The notes under the pieces: model-generated
Seen by the model: the letters and a program-made list of their open reading frames with translations, nothing else
Databases searched by the model: none
Told to the model about the DNA's origin: nothing
Shown here: positions 48,391-57,472 of the stretch, piece after piece
Numbering within the stretch: the first letter of the stretch is position 1
How the letters are laid out: each line of letters starts with the position of its first letter
Program-made: the position numbers and the translations under genes
Assembly: GCF_001655055.1 (NCBI RefSeq)
Contig: NZ_LXEW01000037.1
Location: forward strand, 124,001-188,000
Direction: 5' to 3'
Length of the DNA: 64,000 nt
Origin: Providencia heimbachae ATCC 35613
Lineage (GTDB): Bacteria > Pseudomonadota > Gammaproteobacteria > Enterobacterales > Enterobacteriaceae

Positions 48391-49024
48391 TGAAAAAGTA
48401 CTGCGCCAAGAACTCGCTGATTGGGCGAAGTCAATGTTCAACCGTGGTTATAGCAGCGGTGGTGCAGGTAATATTAGTGCACGATTATCGGATGGCTGCA
48501 TTATTGTCACGCCAACCAATTCAAGTTTTGGTGATTTAGATCCCGAGCGACTGAGTAAGTTAGATGCGCAAGGAAAGTGGATTGATGGCGATAAGCCAAC
48601 GAAAGAAGTTTCTATGCATATGGCAATGTATTCCCAGCGCCCTGATTGCCAAGCGGTTGTTCACTTGCATTCACCTTGGCTAACCGCACTTTCTTGCTTA
48701 CCAGAGTTAGATACAGCGAATTGCTTACCGCCGATTACCCCTTACTATGTGATGCGGGTGGGTAAATTACCGCTGATTAAATATTTGCCACCGGGGGATG
48801 ACCGTATTGGTGAAGAGATAGCCAGATTAGCACCGGATCATAATGCAGTCTTGTTATCCAATCATGGCCCTGTTGTCGGGGGGAAAACGTTAAGGCAAGC
48901 CTTTTTCAATGCTGAAGAACTAGAAGATACAGCACGCTTGTACATTACATTGCGCCCACACGGTTTCACCACATTGACGCCAGAGCAAGTCCAAGAGCTC
49001 GAAAGTCGTTATCCGCAAAAATGA
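48383..49024 (+). CDS. otnC: 3-oxo-tetronate 4-phosphate decarboxylase
   Basis: Class II aldolase-fold enzyme that decarboxylates 3-oxo-tetronate 4-phosphate to dihydroxyacetone phosphate and CO2. From ATG 48383 there are 213 residues (E. coli OtnC 212). Zinc-site histidines lie in VVHLHSPWLTALSC and LLSNHGPVVGGK. CAGGAG inside the end of otnK serves the start. An upstream in-frame start at 48365 is less likely. Confidence 0.92.
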   Translation: MIDEKVLRQELADWAKSMFNRGYSSGGAGNISARLSDGCIIVTPTNSSFGDLDPERLSKLDAQGKWIDGDKPTKEVSMHMAMYSQRPDCQAVVHLHSPWLTALSCLPELDTANCLPPITPYYVMRVGKLPLIKYLPPGDDRIGEEIARLAPDHNAVLLSNHGPVVGGKTLRQAFFNAEELEDTARLYITLRPHGFTTLTPEQVQELESRYPQK

Positions 49025-49034
49025 GGAAATAGAA

Positions 49035-49814
49035 ATGGCAAAATTCGCTGCGAACCTCAGCATGATGTTTAACGAAGTCCCTTTTATACAGCGTTTTGAG
49101 CGAGCCGCTCAAGCGGGTTTTACGGGGATTGAGTATCTGTTTCCGTATGAAGAAGACGCAGATGCTATTGCTAACGAATTGAACAAGCACCAATTAACGC
49201 AAGTGTTATTTAATATGCCAGCGGGCAATTGGGGCATCGGTGAGCGCGGTATGGCATCGATTCCTGGGCGTGAAGAGGAATTTGCTCAAGGAGTTGAAAT
49301 CGCACTGCAATACGCCAAGGCACTAGGTTGTCAGCAAGTTCATGCTATGGCGGGAAAAGTGGATGAAAAATTCACAATAGAACAACAAAAAGCCTGTTAT
49401 ATCAAAAATATTCAATATGCTGCCGAGGTAATGGCACCGCATGGCATTAAGGTGTTAATTGAGCCAATTAATACGCGTGATATGCCCGGCTATTTTTTAA
49501 CTACCCAAAGGCAAGCCGAAGCATTGTTACCCGAAATTGCACGTGAAAATGTGTTTATTCAATTGGATTTATATCACTGCCAAATCATGGAAGGTGATTT
49601 ATTGAAAACAATCGAACGCTTATGGGGTAAATTTAGTCATATTCAGATAGCGTCAGTTCCTTTTCGCCATGAACCAGATAATGGTGAAGTGAATTACCCA
49701 TGGATTTTCAATCAACTGGATGAAATGGGCTATGAAGGCTGGTTAGGATGTGAATATCATCCTGCGGGTCGTACAGAAGACGGATTGAGCTGGCTCAAAC
49801 AAGCGCAGAAATAA
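49035..49814 (+). CDS. otnI: 2-oxo-tetronate isomerase
   Basis: Hydroxypyruvate isomerase-like TIM barrel that converts 2-oxo-tetronate to 3-oxo-tetronate, linking LtnD and DenD products to OtnK. The 259 residues match E. coli OtnI (258); motifs include GFTGIEYLFPYE, VLIEPINTRDMPGYFL and the metal residues in IQLDLYHCQIMEGD and GCEYHPAGRTEDGLSW. GAGGAAATAG precedes the ATG. Confidence 0.92.
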   Translation: MAKFAANLSMMFNEVPFIQRFERAAQAGFTGIEYLFPYEEDADAIANELNKHQLTQVLFNMPAGNWGIGERGMASIPGREEEFAQGVEIALQYAKALGCQQVHAMAGKVDEKFTIEQQKACYIKNIQYAAEVMAPHGIKVLIEPINTRDMPGYFLTTQRQAEALLPEIARENVFIQLDLYHCQIMEGDLLKTIERLWGKFSHIQIASVPFRHEPDNGEVNYPWIFNQLDEMGYEGWLGCEYHPAGRTEDGLSWLKQAQK

Positions 49815-49826
49815 ACAGGAAACAAC

Positions 49827-50594
49827 ATGATCCCTTCAGAACGTCGTGATTTTATTTATCGTTACGTACATGAGTACCAAACCGCGTCAATTAATGATTT
49901 GGTGGCGCTGATGAACGTATCGCATATGACGGTTCGACGTGATATTCGCATGTTGGAAGAAGAAGGGAAAGTGATCGGTATTAGCGGTGGCGTTAGGTTG
50001 AATGATGCATTACGCCAAGAGTTACCTTGGAGTGAAAAGGCACGTCTTCATCATGGCAGCAAGCGAGAAATAGGCCAATTTGCCAATTCATTAGTTGAAG
50101 ATGGGCAGGTGGTTTATCTCGATGCGGGCACGACAACATTCGAAATAGCGCGTGTGCTGGGTGAGCGATTCAACCTAACCATTGTCACTAATGATTTTTC
50201 TATCATGCAGTATTTGATGAGTAAATCGCAGCTTAACCTGTACCACACCGGGGGGCAGGTAGATAAACGCAACCATTCTTGTGTCGGCAATACCGCGGCC
50301 ATGATGTTGCAAACCTTAAATGTGGATGTGGCTTTTATCAGTACAAGTTCATGGGATTTACTGCATGGTGTTTCGACACCCCATGAAGAAAAAGTACAAA
50401 TTAAACAAACTTTACTGGATGTAGCTCGGCGTTGTGTGTTGGTCTCCGATAGTAGCAAGTTCGGCAAATATGGCATGTTTCGTGTTTGCCCTCTCAATCA
50501 GTTACACGACATCATTTGTGATGACCAATTACCGAGTGATGCAGTGCAACGGATAACAGAACAAAATATAAAACTTCATTTAATAAAAACATAA
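49827..50594 (+). CDS. ygbI: DeoR-family regulator of the tetronate cluster (YgbI-like)
   Basis: A 255-residue repressor: N-terminal DeoR HTH (ERRDFIYRYVHEYQTASIND...MNVSHMTVRRDIRMLEEEG) and C-terminal sugar-phosphate sensor domain (YLDAGTTTFEIARVLG, LVSDSSKFGKYGMFRV). E. coli has ygbI divergent beside ltnD; here it is embedded in the operon, 12 bp after otnI. It probably responds to a phosphorylated tetronate. Confidence 0.85.
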   Translation: MIPSERRDFIYRYVHEYQTASINDLVALMNVSHMTVRRDIRMLEEEGKVIGISGGVRLNDALRQELPWSEKARLHHGSKREIGQFANSLVEDGQVVYLDAGTTTFEIARVLGERFNLTIVTNDFSIMQYLMSKSQLNLYHTGGQVDKRNHSCVGNTAAMMLQTLNVDVAFISTSSWDLLHGVSTPHEEKVQIKQTLLDVARRCVLVSDSSKFGKYGMFRVCPLNQLHDIICDDQLPSDAVQRITEQNIKLHLIKT

Positions 50595-50656
50595 GACCTA
50601 AAACATCTTACCTACAAATGAATAGCCTATAAATCGGCTATTTCAGGAGAACGACA

Positions 50657-51616
50657 ATGAAAGTTATTATTACTGGTGGCGCTGGCTTTCTGGGTCAGCA
50701 GCTAGCCACTGCTTTGCTTAAAAATAACCAAGGGTTAAATTTCAAACAACTTATTTTAGCGGATATTCAATGCCCTACATCACCGATTGATGATGAGAGA
50801 GTCAGTTGTATCGCTTTAGATCTCACTCAACAAGGTGCCGCAGATAAGCTAATTGATGCACAAACAGATGTGGTATTCCATCTTGCAGCAATCGTGAGTA
50901 GTCATGCAGAAAGTGATTTCGATTTAGGCATGAAGGTCAACTTTGAAGCCACTCGCCAGCTATTGGAAGCGGCTCGTGCTAAAAACCCAGCGATTAAATT
51001 TATGTTTACCAGCTCACTCGCGGTATTCGGTGGTGAACTGCCAGACGTGATTACAGATCTCTGTGTTGTGAATCCACAATCCTCTTATGGTGCGCAAAAA
51101 GCGATGTGTGAGTTGATGGTTAATGACTATTCACGCAAAGGTTTTGTTGATGGGCGGGTTATGCGTTTACCGACAATTAGCATTCGTCCAGGCGTACCAA
51201 ATAAAGCTGCATCTTCATTTGCCAGCGGCATTATTCGTGAACCTTTAAAGGGTATTGAGAGCGTCTGCCCAGTCTCGCCAGAACTGGCTTTATGGTTATC
51301 GAGTCCAGAAACAGTTATCAACAACTTTATTCATGCAGTCAGTATTCCAGCCGATAAATTGGGTCAATCGCGCACGGTGAATTTACCGGGTATCACCGTT
51401 ACGGTACAAGAAATGATTGATGCATTGCGTGATGTTGCAGGGCAACAAGCCGTTGACCTGATCCGCTTTGAACCAGATGAGGCGATTAATCGTATTGTGG
51501 CGAGTTGGCCGGGTAAATTTGATATCAGTCGTGCGTTAGCGCTAGGTTTTCGTGCTGATGGTTCCTTTGGTGATGCGATCCGTTCGTTTGTCACTCATCA
51601 CGGCTCAGCCAAATAG
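50657..51616 (+). CDS. denD: D-erythronate dehydrogenase
   Basis: Extended short-chain dehydrogenase oxidising D-erythronate to 2-oxo-tetronate with NAD. The 319 residues show ITGGAGFLGQQLA (NAD loop), the SSLAVFGGELP strand with catalytic Ser, and the YGAQK Tyr-Lys pair near residue 143. This is the family used in Haemophilus and Pectobacterium tetronate clusters; E. coli lacks it. CAGGAG precedes the ATG. Its presence beside ltnD broadens the substrates of the cluster. Confidence 0.88.
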   Translation: MKVIITGGAGFLGQQLATALLKNNQGLNFKQLILADIQCPTSPIDDERVSCIALDLTQQGAADKLIDAQTDVVFHLAAIVSSHAESDFDLGMKVNFEATRQLLEAARAKNPAIKFMFTSSLAVFGGELPDVITDLCVVNPQSSYGAQKAMCELMVNDYSRKGFVDGRVMRLPTISIRPGVPNKAASSFASGIIREPLKGIESVCPVSPELALWLSSPETVINNFIHAVSIPADKLGQSRTVNLPGITVTVQEMIDALRDVAGQQAVDLIRFEPDEAINRIVASWPGKFDISRALALGFRADGSFGDAIRSFVTHHGSAK

Positions 51617-51626
51617 GGGATAAGCC

Positions 51627-53003
51627 ATGTCCTATATTCCTGTTATTGGCCTTGCGGTGGCCATATTTGTCCTGATCTTCTTGGTATTAAGAACGCGTGT
51701 TCATGCGTTACTAGCCATGTTGATTGCAGCGACCATCGCCGGTATCTCTGGTGGTTTAACAGCAGCAGAAACAGTGACGATAATTACCAAAGGATTTGGA
51801 TCAACGCTCGGTAGTATCGGTATTGTTATCGGCCTTGGGGTCATGATGGGAAGGGTGCTCGAAGTGTCGGGTGCAGCGGAACAAATTGCCTACAGTTTTA
51901 TTAAATGGTTAGGTAAAAAACGCGAAGAATGGGCGTTAGCCATTACCGGTTATATTGTCAGTATTCCAATCTTTGTCGATTCGGCTTTCGTTATCTTATA
52001 TCCATTGGCAAAAGCATTGGCAAAAAATGGTAAGCGTAACCTCTTAACGCTAGGTGTTGCATTGGCGGGTGGTTTGGCTGTAACCCACCATACAGTTCCT
52101 CCGACGCCGGGGCCTTTAGGTGTCGCAGGTATTTTTGGTGTTGATATCGGCGCGATGATTTTAGCGGGTATGGTACTGGCAGTCCCTTGTGTTATTGGTA
52201 TTGTTTTATATGCAAAATGGTTAGCAGTTAAGTACCCTGAGTTCGTTCCTGCGGATCTGGATAATGAAGAGTTGCAAGACGTCCATGCGCGTTATTTGGA
52301 AGAAAAAGCCAATAAACCGTTACCAAGCTTATTTTTATCCGTATTACCTATCCTTACCCCAATTTTACTGATCTTTATTAATGCGATTAATGGGTTATTA
52401 CTGAATACAGAAACTTTCCAAGGTATGGAGAACAATTGGTATTTCCAAACGTTTGAATTCCTTGGGGCACCGATTATTGCTTTATCTATCAGTGTTCTGA
52501 TTTCTGTATATACCTTGATGCCGAAAGCGACGAAAGAAGAAGTTATCGACCGCATGGAAGAAGGCTTACAAGCGGCAGGTATCATCTTATTAGTCACCGG
52601 TGCGGGTGGGGCGTTAGGCGCAGTACTACGTGATAGTGGTACAGGTAATATCTTAGCTGAGCATGTGGCAAGCTTACCAATTACACCAGTATTAATTCCT
52701 TTTATTATCGCGACATTAGTTCGATTAATTCAGGGTTCTGGGACGGTCGCAATGATAACGGCAGCATCTATTTCTGCTCCAATCATTAGCCAGATACCGG
52801 ATATTAACTTATTGGTTGCAGCGCAAGCGGCGACAATGGGGTCTCTGTTCTTCGGTTATTTCAACGACAGCCTGTATTGGGTTGTGAACAGGATGATGGG
52901 GATCAAAGATGTTAAACAACAAATTATGGTCTGGTCTATTCCAACAACAATAGCTTGGGCAATAGGTTTAGTTGGCGTCTTAATCCTTGATGTAATTCTC
53001 TAA
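51627..53003 (+). CDS. ygbN: GntP-family permease for four-carbon sugar acids (YgbN-like)
   Basis: A 458-residue inner-membrane symporter with about twelve helices; GntP-type motifs VDSAFVILYPLAKALAKNG, HHTVPPTPGPLGVAG and IQGSGTVAMITAAS are evident. Last gene of the tetronate operon, 10 bp after denD, followed by a terminator. It presumably imports threonate and erythronate (inference from context). Confidence 0.88.
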   Translation: MSYIPVIGLAVAIFVLIFLVLRTRVHALLAMLIAATIAGISGGLTAAETVTIITKGFGSTLGSIGIVIGLGVMMGRVLEVSGAAEQIAYSFIKWLGKKREEWALAITGYIVSIPIFVDSAFVILYPLAKALAKNGKRNLLTLGVALAGGLAVTHHTVPPTPGPLGVAGIFGVDIGAMILAGMVLAVPCVIGIVLYAKWLAVKYPEFVPADLDNEELQDVHARYLEEKANKPLPSLFLSVLPILTPILLIFINAINGLLLNTETFQGMENNWYFQTFEFLGAPIIALSISVLISVYTLMPKATKEEVIDRMEEGLQAAGIILLVTGAGGALGAVLRDSGTGNILAEHVASLPITPVLIPFIIATLVRLIQGSGTVAMITAASISAPIISQIPDINLLVAAQAATMGSLFFGYFNDSLYWVVNRMMGIKDVKQQIMVWSIPTTIAWAIGLVGVLILDVIL

Positions 53004-53035
53004 ATTGTAAATATTCTTATTCATGCCACTAATTC

Positions 53036-53059
53036 AAAGCGCCTTTAAGGCGCTTTTTT
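53036..53059 (+). terminator. Terminator of the tetronate operon
   Basis: AAAGCGCC-TTTAA-GGCGCTTTTTT, 32 bp after the permease gene. Confidence 0.93.
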
Positions 53060-53119
53060 CGATTACGGCGAATTTTCATCTATACTCATGGCATCTTGGT
53101 CGTGCAATAATGATTTAAT

Positions 53120-53135
53120 TGTGATCTGAATCTCA
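53120..53135. promoter_or_regulatory. Candidate CRP site of udp
   Basis: TGTGATCTGAATCTCA has a perfect left half and 4/5 right half. E. coli udp is activated by CRP and repressed by CytR, which fits. A CytR site could not be identified by eye. Confidence 0.5.
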
Positions 53136-53276
53136 TTTTAATGAAATTAATATGATTACGTTTTCATTAAAAGCGATATTGGTCACTAAAATTATGTCTG
53201 TTTATCACTATATTAATATCAACGTATTAATAAGAACGAATAAATTTAATGATGCCATTGTGTAAAGGAGTTTGAT

Positions 53277-54032
53277 ATGTCCGACGTTTTCCACTTAGGT
53301 TTAAAAAAGAGTGACTTACAGGGTGCAACCGTAGCGATTGTTCCTGGGGATCCTAACCGTGTTGAAAAAATTGCACGTCTGATGGATAACCCTGTACACC
53401 TTGCGTCATTGCGTGAATTTACTTCTTGGCGTGGTGAGCTTGACGGAAAAGCTGTTATTGTTTGTTCAACCGGTATTGGTGGTCCATCCACGTCAATCGC
53501 AGTCGAAGAGTTAGCTCAACTTGGTATCCGTACTTTCTTACGTATTGGTACAACCGGTGCTATTCAAGAAAATATTAATGTCGGTGATGTATTAGTCACC
53601 ACAGGTGCGGTACGCCTAGATGGCGCTAGCCAGCATTTCGCCCCACTTGAATACCCTGCAGTCGCTGATTTCACTTGTACAAATGCGTTGTATGCAGCTG
53701 CAAAAGATGCTGGTGCAACAGTTCATGTCGGCGTGACGGCGTCTTCAGATACTTTCTATCCTGGCCAAGAGCGCTATGACACTTATTCAGGCCGTGTTAT
53801 GCGCCATTTCAAAGGGTCAATGAAAGAGTGGCAAGCGATGGGCGTGATGAACTATGAAATGGAATCAGCAACGCTGTTAACCATGTGTTCAAGCCAAGGT
53901 TTACGTGCAGGTATGGTTGCGGGTGTTATTGTGAATCGTACGCAGCAAGAAATTCCAAACGAAGCACTATTGAAGAAAACAGAAGGCAATGTATTGAGCA
54001 TTGTTGTTGAAGCTGCTCGCCGCCTACTGTAG
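53277..54032 (+). CDS. udp: Uridine phosphorylase
   Basis: Phosphorolysis of uridine to uracil and ribose 1-phosphate. The 251 residues (E. coli 253) begin [16 protein letters not shown] and show [26 protein letters not shown] and the nucleoside-binding [28 protein letters not shown] precedes the ATG. Gene order udp-rmuC-ubiE is that of E. coli except for the phosphatase and DedA genes inserted here. Confidence 0.96.
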   Translation: MSDVFHLGLKKSDLQGATVAIVPGDPNRVEKIARLMDNPVHLASLREFTSWRGELDGKAVIVCSTGIGGPSTSIAVEELAQLGIRTFLRIGTTGAIQENINVGDVLVTTGAVRLDGASQHFAPLEYPAVADFTCTNALYAAAKDAGATVHVGVTASSDTFYPGQERYDTYSGRVMRHFKGSMKEWQAMGVMNYEMESATLLTMCSSQGLRAGMVAGVIVNRTQQEIPNEALLKKTEGNVLSIVVEAARRLL

Positions 54033-54227
54033 TCACTAATTTACTGGCCCGCTTATTCATTTTCACTCGGTTGTGATTACCCTGTAAGCGGGCTCAGTTT
54101 CCTATCTGATTATTTTCGCTACTGTTATTCGCTCTATTTGTCAGTCCCTATCTAAATTGCAGAGACTTTTCTTATTTTTTAATGAAAAGATCTGTTATTG
54201 TCATATTACAATTAACAATATATTTCC

Positions 54228-54345
54228 CTTAATAATTCAAATTGTAGCTAGTCGCTAGCTTCACATACATCGAATAGCCAATAGAAAGTCAACAATGCAA
54301 CAACGCGACAACGCGACAACGCGACAACGTGAATTATGGCGGATA
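54228..54345. repeat. ERIC element with an 8 bp repeat expansion
   Basis: AATAATTCAAATTGTAGC at the left and AACGTGAATTATG at the right are ERIC ends. In the right arm ACAACGCG occurs three times exactly and once with a single change (54300-54331). It lies directly before a second ERIC element. Confidence 0.75.
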
Positions 54346-54472
54346 GATACTCTAAATAATTCAAGGTGTAGCTAGGCGACAAGAGCATGAGCCGCTTGGA
54401 GCATACATCAGTATGTGACGAGTGTGAATGCGCGTAGTCAACAACGCTATAACGTGAATTATGACGAGTATA
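54346..54472. repeat. Second ERIC element in tandem
   Basis: GATACTC...GAGTATA ends, central GGAGCATACATCAGTATGTG and GTAGTCAACAACGCTATAAC, about 127 bp. It ends 13 bp before the phosphatase start codon, overlapping its probable leader. The rest of the udp-phosphatase gap (54033-54227) shows no clear element. Confidence 0.85.
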
Positions 54473-54485
54473 AAAGGAATTATTT

Positions 54486-55268
54486 ATGTCAACAACACCC
54501 CCTCTCCACCCTTCAGTACTACCTCTAACTGGCGGGATTAACTTCCGTGATTTAGGCGGAAAGAAGCTCCCAAACGGCAACAAAATAAAGTCGGGTAAGC
54601 TGTTTCGTTCAGGTGCATTAGACCGTTTAACCGCTGATGATCAAGCCATTTTGCAAACTCAAAAATTATTCCAAATTTTGGATTATCGTGATGACGCAGA
54701 GATACGCGATAAACCCGATTTAGTCTGGGATGGTGCCCATTATATTCATGCGCCTGCTAACCCGATGGCAAAAGAAGTCAGTGCCAATTTAGATAAGCTA
54801 ACCCCAGAAGTACTGGAACAATTTGATCCTCAAGCTTTTATGTTCCGTTTATACGAACTACTACCATTAAATAATCCCGCTTATCACCAGTTGGTTAACT
54901 TACTAAAACAGCCAGAAAAAGGTGGAATAATTCAGCATTGTGCGGTTGGTAAAGATAGAACAGGTGTTGGTTCTGCTTTGGTACTTTTTGCTCTGGGCGC
55001 GGATTTAGACACAGTGATGGAAGATTATTTACTAACCAATGAAACGTTAGCGCCTTTCCGTAAAATTCTATTAGAAGAACATGCTCATAGAATGAGTGAT
55101 AGCGTACTGAAAAAATTCGATTACGTTTACTCCGTTCGTGAAGAGTTCTTGATGACAGCCTTAAACAGCATCGACAACCATTATGGTAGCGTTGACAAGT
55201 GGTTAGCAAAAGATTTTGGCTTAGATAATGCGGGTCGCGATTCATTACAAAGCCATTTTCTCGAATAA
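54486..55268 (+). CDS. Tyrosine-protein phosphatase (PtpB/LipA-like)
   Basis: A 260-residue cytoplasmic phosphatase with the CX5R P-loop HCAVGKDRTGVGSALV near residue 155 and the N-terminal GGINFRDLGGKKLPNGNKI block typical of the Mycobacterium PtpB/Listeria LipA family, which act on phosphotyrosine and phosphoinositides. No signal peptide, so secretion is not indicated. AAAAGGAATT precedes the ATG. It is an addition to the E. coli-like udp-rmuC order. The physiological substrate is unknown. Confidence 0.83.
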   Translation: MSTTPPLHPSVLPLTGGINFRDLGGKKLPNGNKIKSGKLFRSGALDRLTADDQAILQTQKLFQILDYRDDAEIRDKPDLVWDGAHYIHAPANPMAKEVSANLDKLTPEVLEQFDPQAFMFRLYELLPLNNPAYHQLVNLLKQPEKGGIIQHCAVGKDRTGVGSALVLFALGADLDTVMEDYLLTNETLAPFRKILLEEHAHRMSDSVLKKFDYVYSVREEFLMTALNSIDNHYGSVDKWLAKDFGLDNAGRDSLQSHFLE

Positions 55269-55338
55269 CAATAATATTCAATCTGCAATGAAACTATTTT
55301 TTATTATTTTGTTGTAGATTGATTTATTTGAGTTTCGT

Positions 55339-55402
55339 ATTCTGAATCTTTCAAGGCTCGGCTTGGCGATAAGAGCACGAGCTAACCCACGAACTCATAA
55401 TA
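55339..55402. repeat. ERIC fragment
   Basis: CTTTCAAGGCTCGGCTTGGC then GATAAGAGCACGAGCTAACC resembles the left arm of the ERIC element at 54346, ending near the DedA ribosome site. Partial and diverged. Confidence 0.4.
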
Positions 55403-55413
55403 GGAAATAGCCT

Positions 55414-55944
55414 TTGACTCTCAATGAAATCGTCACCATCGTCACTGACTTTACCCGTGAACATGAAATATGGGCACTGCCTATTATTTTCTTTCTTGCA
55501 TTTGGGGAGTCGCTGGCATTTTTATCTCTATTGCTACCTGCAACCGTTATTTTATTGGGGCTCGGCGCCTTAATTGGTGAGAGTGATATTGTATTTTGGC
55601 CAGTTTGGCTCTCTGCTGCACTAGGGGCATTCTTTGGCGATTGGGTATCCTATTGGTTTGGTTTTCATTACAAAGAAAACGTCCGCAAAATGTGGCCTAT
55701 TTCGCGTAATCCTCAAATGATTGATAAAGGGCATCGCTTCTTTGAACGTTGGGGGGTATGGGGAATATTTTTTGGGCGTTTTTTTGGTCCCTTTAGAGCG
55801 GTTGTCCCCTTAGTCGCTGGAATTTGCGCGATGCCTCAACGTTATTTTCAGTTAGCGAATATTACATCAGCCATGATTTGGGCATTTGGTATTCTCGCAC
55901 CAGGCGCACTAGGCTTACGCTGGTTTGCTAGTTGGATTAGCTAA
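55414..55944 (+). CDS. DedA-family membrane protein
   Basis: A 176-residue protein with several membrane helices. The DedA signatures are FFLAFGESLAFLSLLLPAT, ALGAFFGDWVSYWFGFHY and FFGRFFGPFRAVVPLVAGI, the last holding the conserved Gly-Arg segment. DedA proteins act as lipid scramblases or flippases, including undecaprenyl phosphate recycling. It appears to start with TTG at 55414 (TAGGAAA upstream). The exact paralogue cannot be told. Confidence 0.83.
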   Translation: MTLNEIVTIVTDFTREHEIWALPIIFFLAFGESLAFLSLLLPATVILLGLGALIGESDIVFWPVWLSAALGAFFGDWVSYWFGFHYKENVRKMWPISRNPQMIDKGHRFFERWGVWGIFFGRFFGPFRAVVPLVAGICAMPQRYFQLANITSAMIWAFGILAPGALGLRWFASWIS

Positions 55945-56050
55945 GCTGCGAAGCGGCTCGCAAAAAAATGGAGATAGTCTAAATTACCTCTGGACACTTA
56001 TACAGTATCCCATTACCTTACTCTAGACTTTGTAAGGTAAGGATTTAATC

Positions 56051-57406
56051 GTGGATACCTCTCTTTTATATGCAGTTATTGGCGTTTTAAGTGGCATTTT
56101 AATCGGCGGCTTAGCAGCTTGGTTTTCTATCGCACAAAAAATAATGCAAAAAGATCAGGAACTGCAAAATAGTCATCGCCAACTGGTGGTGAGTGAAGAA
56201 AAAAGCAGATATTTGACCCAATGGAAAGAGGAGTATGATCGGCTTGATCAAGAGTTAAGAACCCAAAGGGACATTAACCGCGAACAAGAGGCCGAACTTA
56301 GAGAAGTGATCACACGCTTTGAGCAAAGCCAGCTAGCGAACGAAGAAAAACAACGTATCTTACAAAATAGCGAACAAAGACTAACGGCACAATTTGAAAA
56401 TCTAGCGAATCGTATTTTTGAACAAAGTGAACGGCGAGCATCAGAACAACAACAAAAAAGCTTACTCGCAATGCTATCGCCTTTTCGTGAACAGTTGGAA
56501 GGGTTCCGTCAGCAAGTTCAACAAAGCTTTGGTGAAGAAGCCAAAGAGCGTCACACTTTAGCGTATGAAATAAGACAGTTACAGCAACTTAATAATCAAA
56601 TGACCAAAGAAGCTGTTAACCTAACACGTGCGCTAAAAGGCGATAATAAAATACAAGGAAATTGGGGGGAAACAATCCTTACCCGTATTTTAGAGGTGTC
56701 AGGTTTACGCGAAGGCAGCGAATTTGAAACCCAAGTTAGTATCAATACAGGGTATAATAGCCGGTATCAGCCTGATGTGATAATCCACCTTCCTGAAGGA
56801 AAAGATGTGGTGGTGGATGCCAAAATGTCCTTGGTCTCCTATGAGCAATATTTCAATAGTGAAGATCCTAACGAACAACAATTAGCACTGAAAAATCATG
56901 TGGCCTCTATCCGCAATCATATGCGAATGCTGAGCCGTAAAGATTACCATCAACTACCGGGTATCCGCTCGTTGGACTATGTACTTATGTTTATTCCAAT
57001 TGAGCCAGCTTATTTATTGGCATTAAAAGAAGCACCTGAACTACTTGATGAAGGCATAAAACAGAATATCATGTTGGTTTGCCCTTCCACATTACTGGTG
57101 GCAGTGCGGACAATTAATAATATTTGGCGCTATGAACGCCAAGGGCAAAATGCTCAAGAAATAGCAGAAAAAGCAGCGAAGATGTACGATAAGCTGCGTT
57201 TGTTTGTAGACGATATGCAAGTTTTAGGCGCCAGTCTTGATAAAGCGAATAATACTTACCAATCGGCGATGAAACGCCTCGCCCAAGGCCGAGGAAATTT
57301 AATCAGTCAGGCGGAAAGTTTTAAAGAGCTAGGGGTGGAAATAAAACAACCTATTGAACCTCAACTTGTTGAACGATCACTCAACTCGAATTGTGCTGAA
57401 TCGTAG
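56051..57406 (+). CDS. rmuC: DNA recombination protein RmuC
   Basis: A 451-residue protein: N-terminal membrane-like helix (VIGVLSGILIGGLAAWF), long coiled coil (about 35-190) and the RmuC nuclease-like core (GNWGETILTRILEVSGLREG, VVVDAKMSLVSYEQYF, with a PD-(D/E)XK-type DAK). It limits DNA inversions. GTG start with AAGGAT upstream. Linked to ubiE as in E. coli. Confidence 0.93.
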   Translation: MDTSLLYAVIGVLSGILIGGLAAWFSIAQKIMQKDQELQNSHRQLVVSEEKSRYLTQWKEEYDRLDQELRTQRDINREQEAELREVITRFEQSQLANEEKQRILQNSEQRLTAQFENLANRIFEQSERRASEQQQKSLLAMLSPFREQLEGFRQQVQQSFGEEAKERHTLAYEIRQLQQLNNQMTKEAVNLTRALKGDNKIQGNWGETILTRILEVSGLREGSEFETQVSINTGYNSRYQPDVIIHLPEGKDVVVDAKMSLVSYEQYFNSEDPNEQQLALKNHVASIRNHMRMLSRKDYHQLPGIRSLDYVLMFIPIEPAYLLALKEAPELLDEGIKQNIMLVCPSTLLVAVRTINNIWRYERQGQNAQEIAEKAAKMYDKLRLFVDDMQVLGASLDKANNTYQSAMKRLAQGRGNLISQAESFKELGVEIKQPIEPQLVERSLNSNCAES

Positions 57407-57472
57407 AGTTCTAATAGGGTTTTACCCCAAAGGCTGTTACACTTCTTACAAAAGATTGAATTATAAGCAGGC

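Noticed and set aside
54300-54331. Short repeats that might start a CRISPR array
   Set aside because: The unit is 8 bp with no spacers and no cas genes nearby; it is a slippage repeat in an ERIC element.
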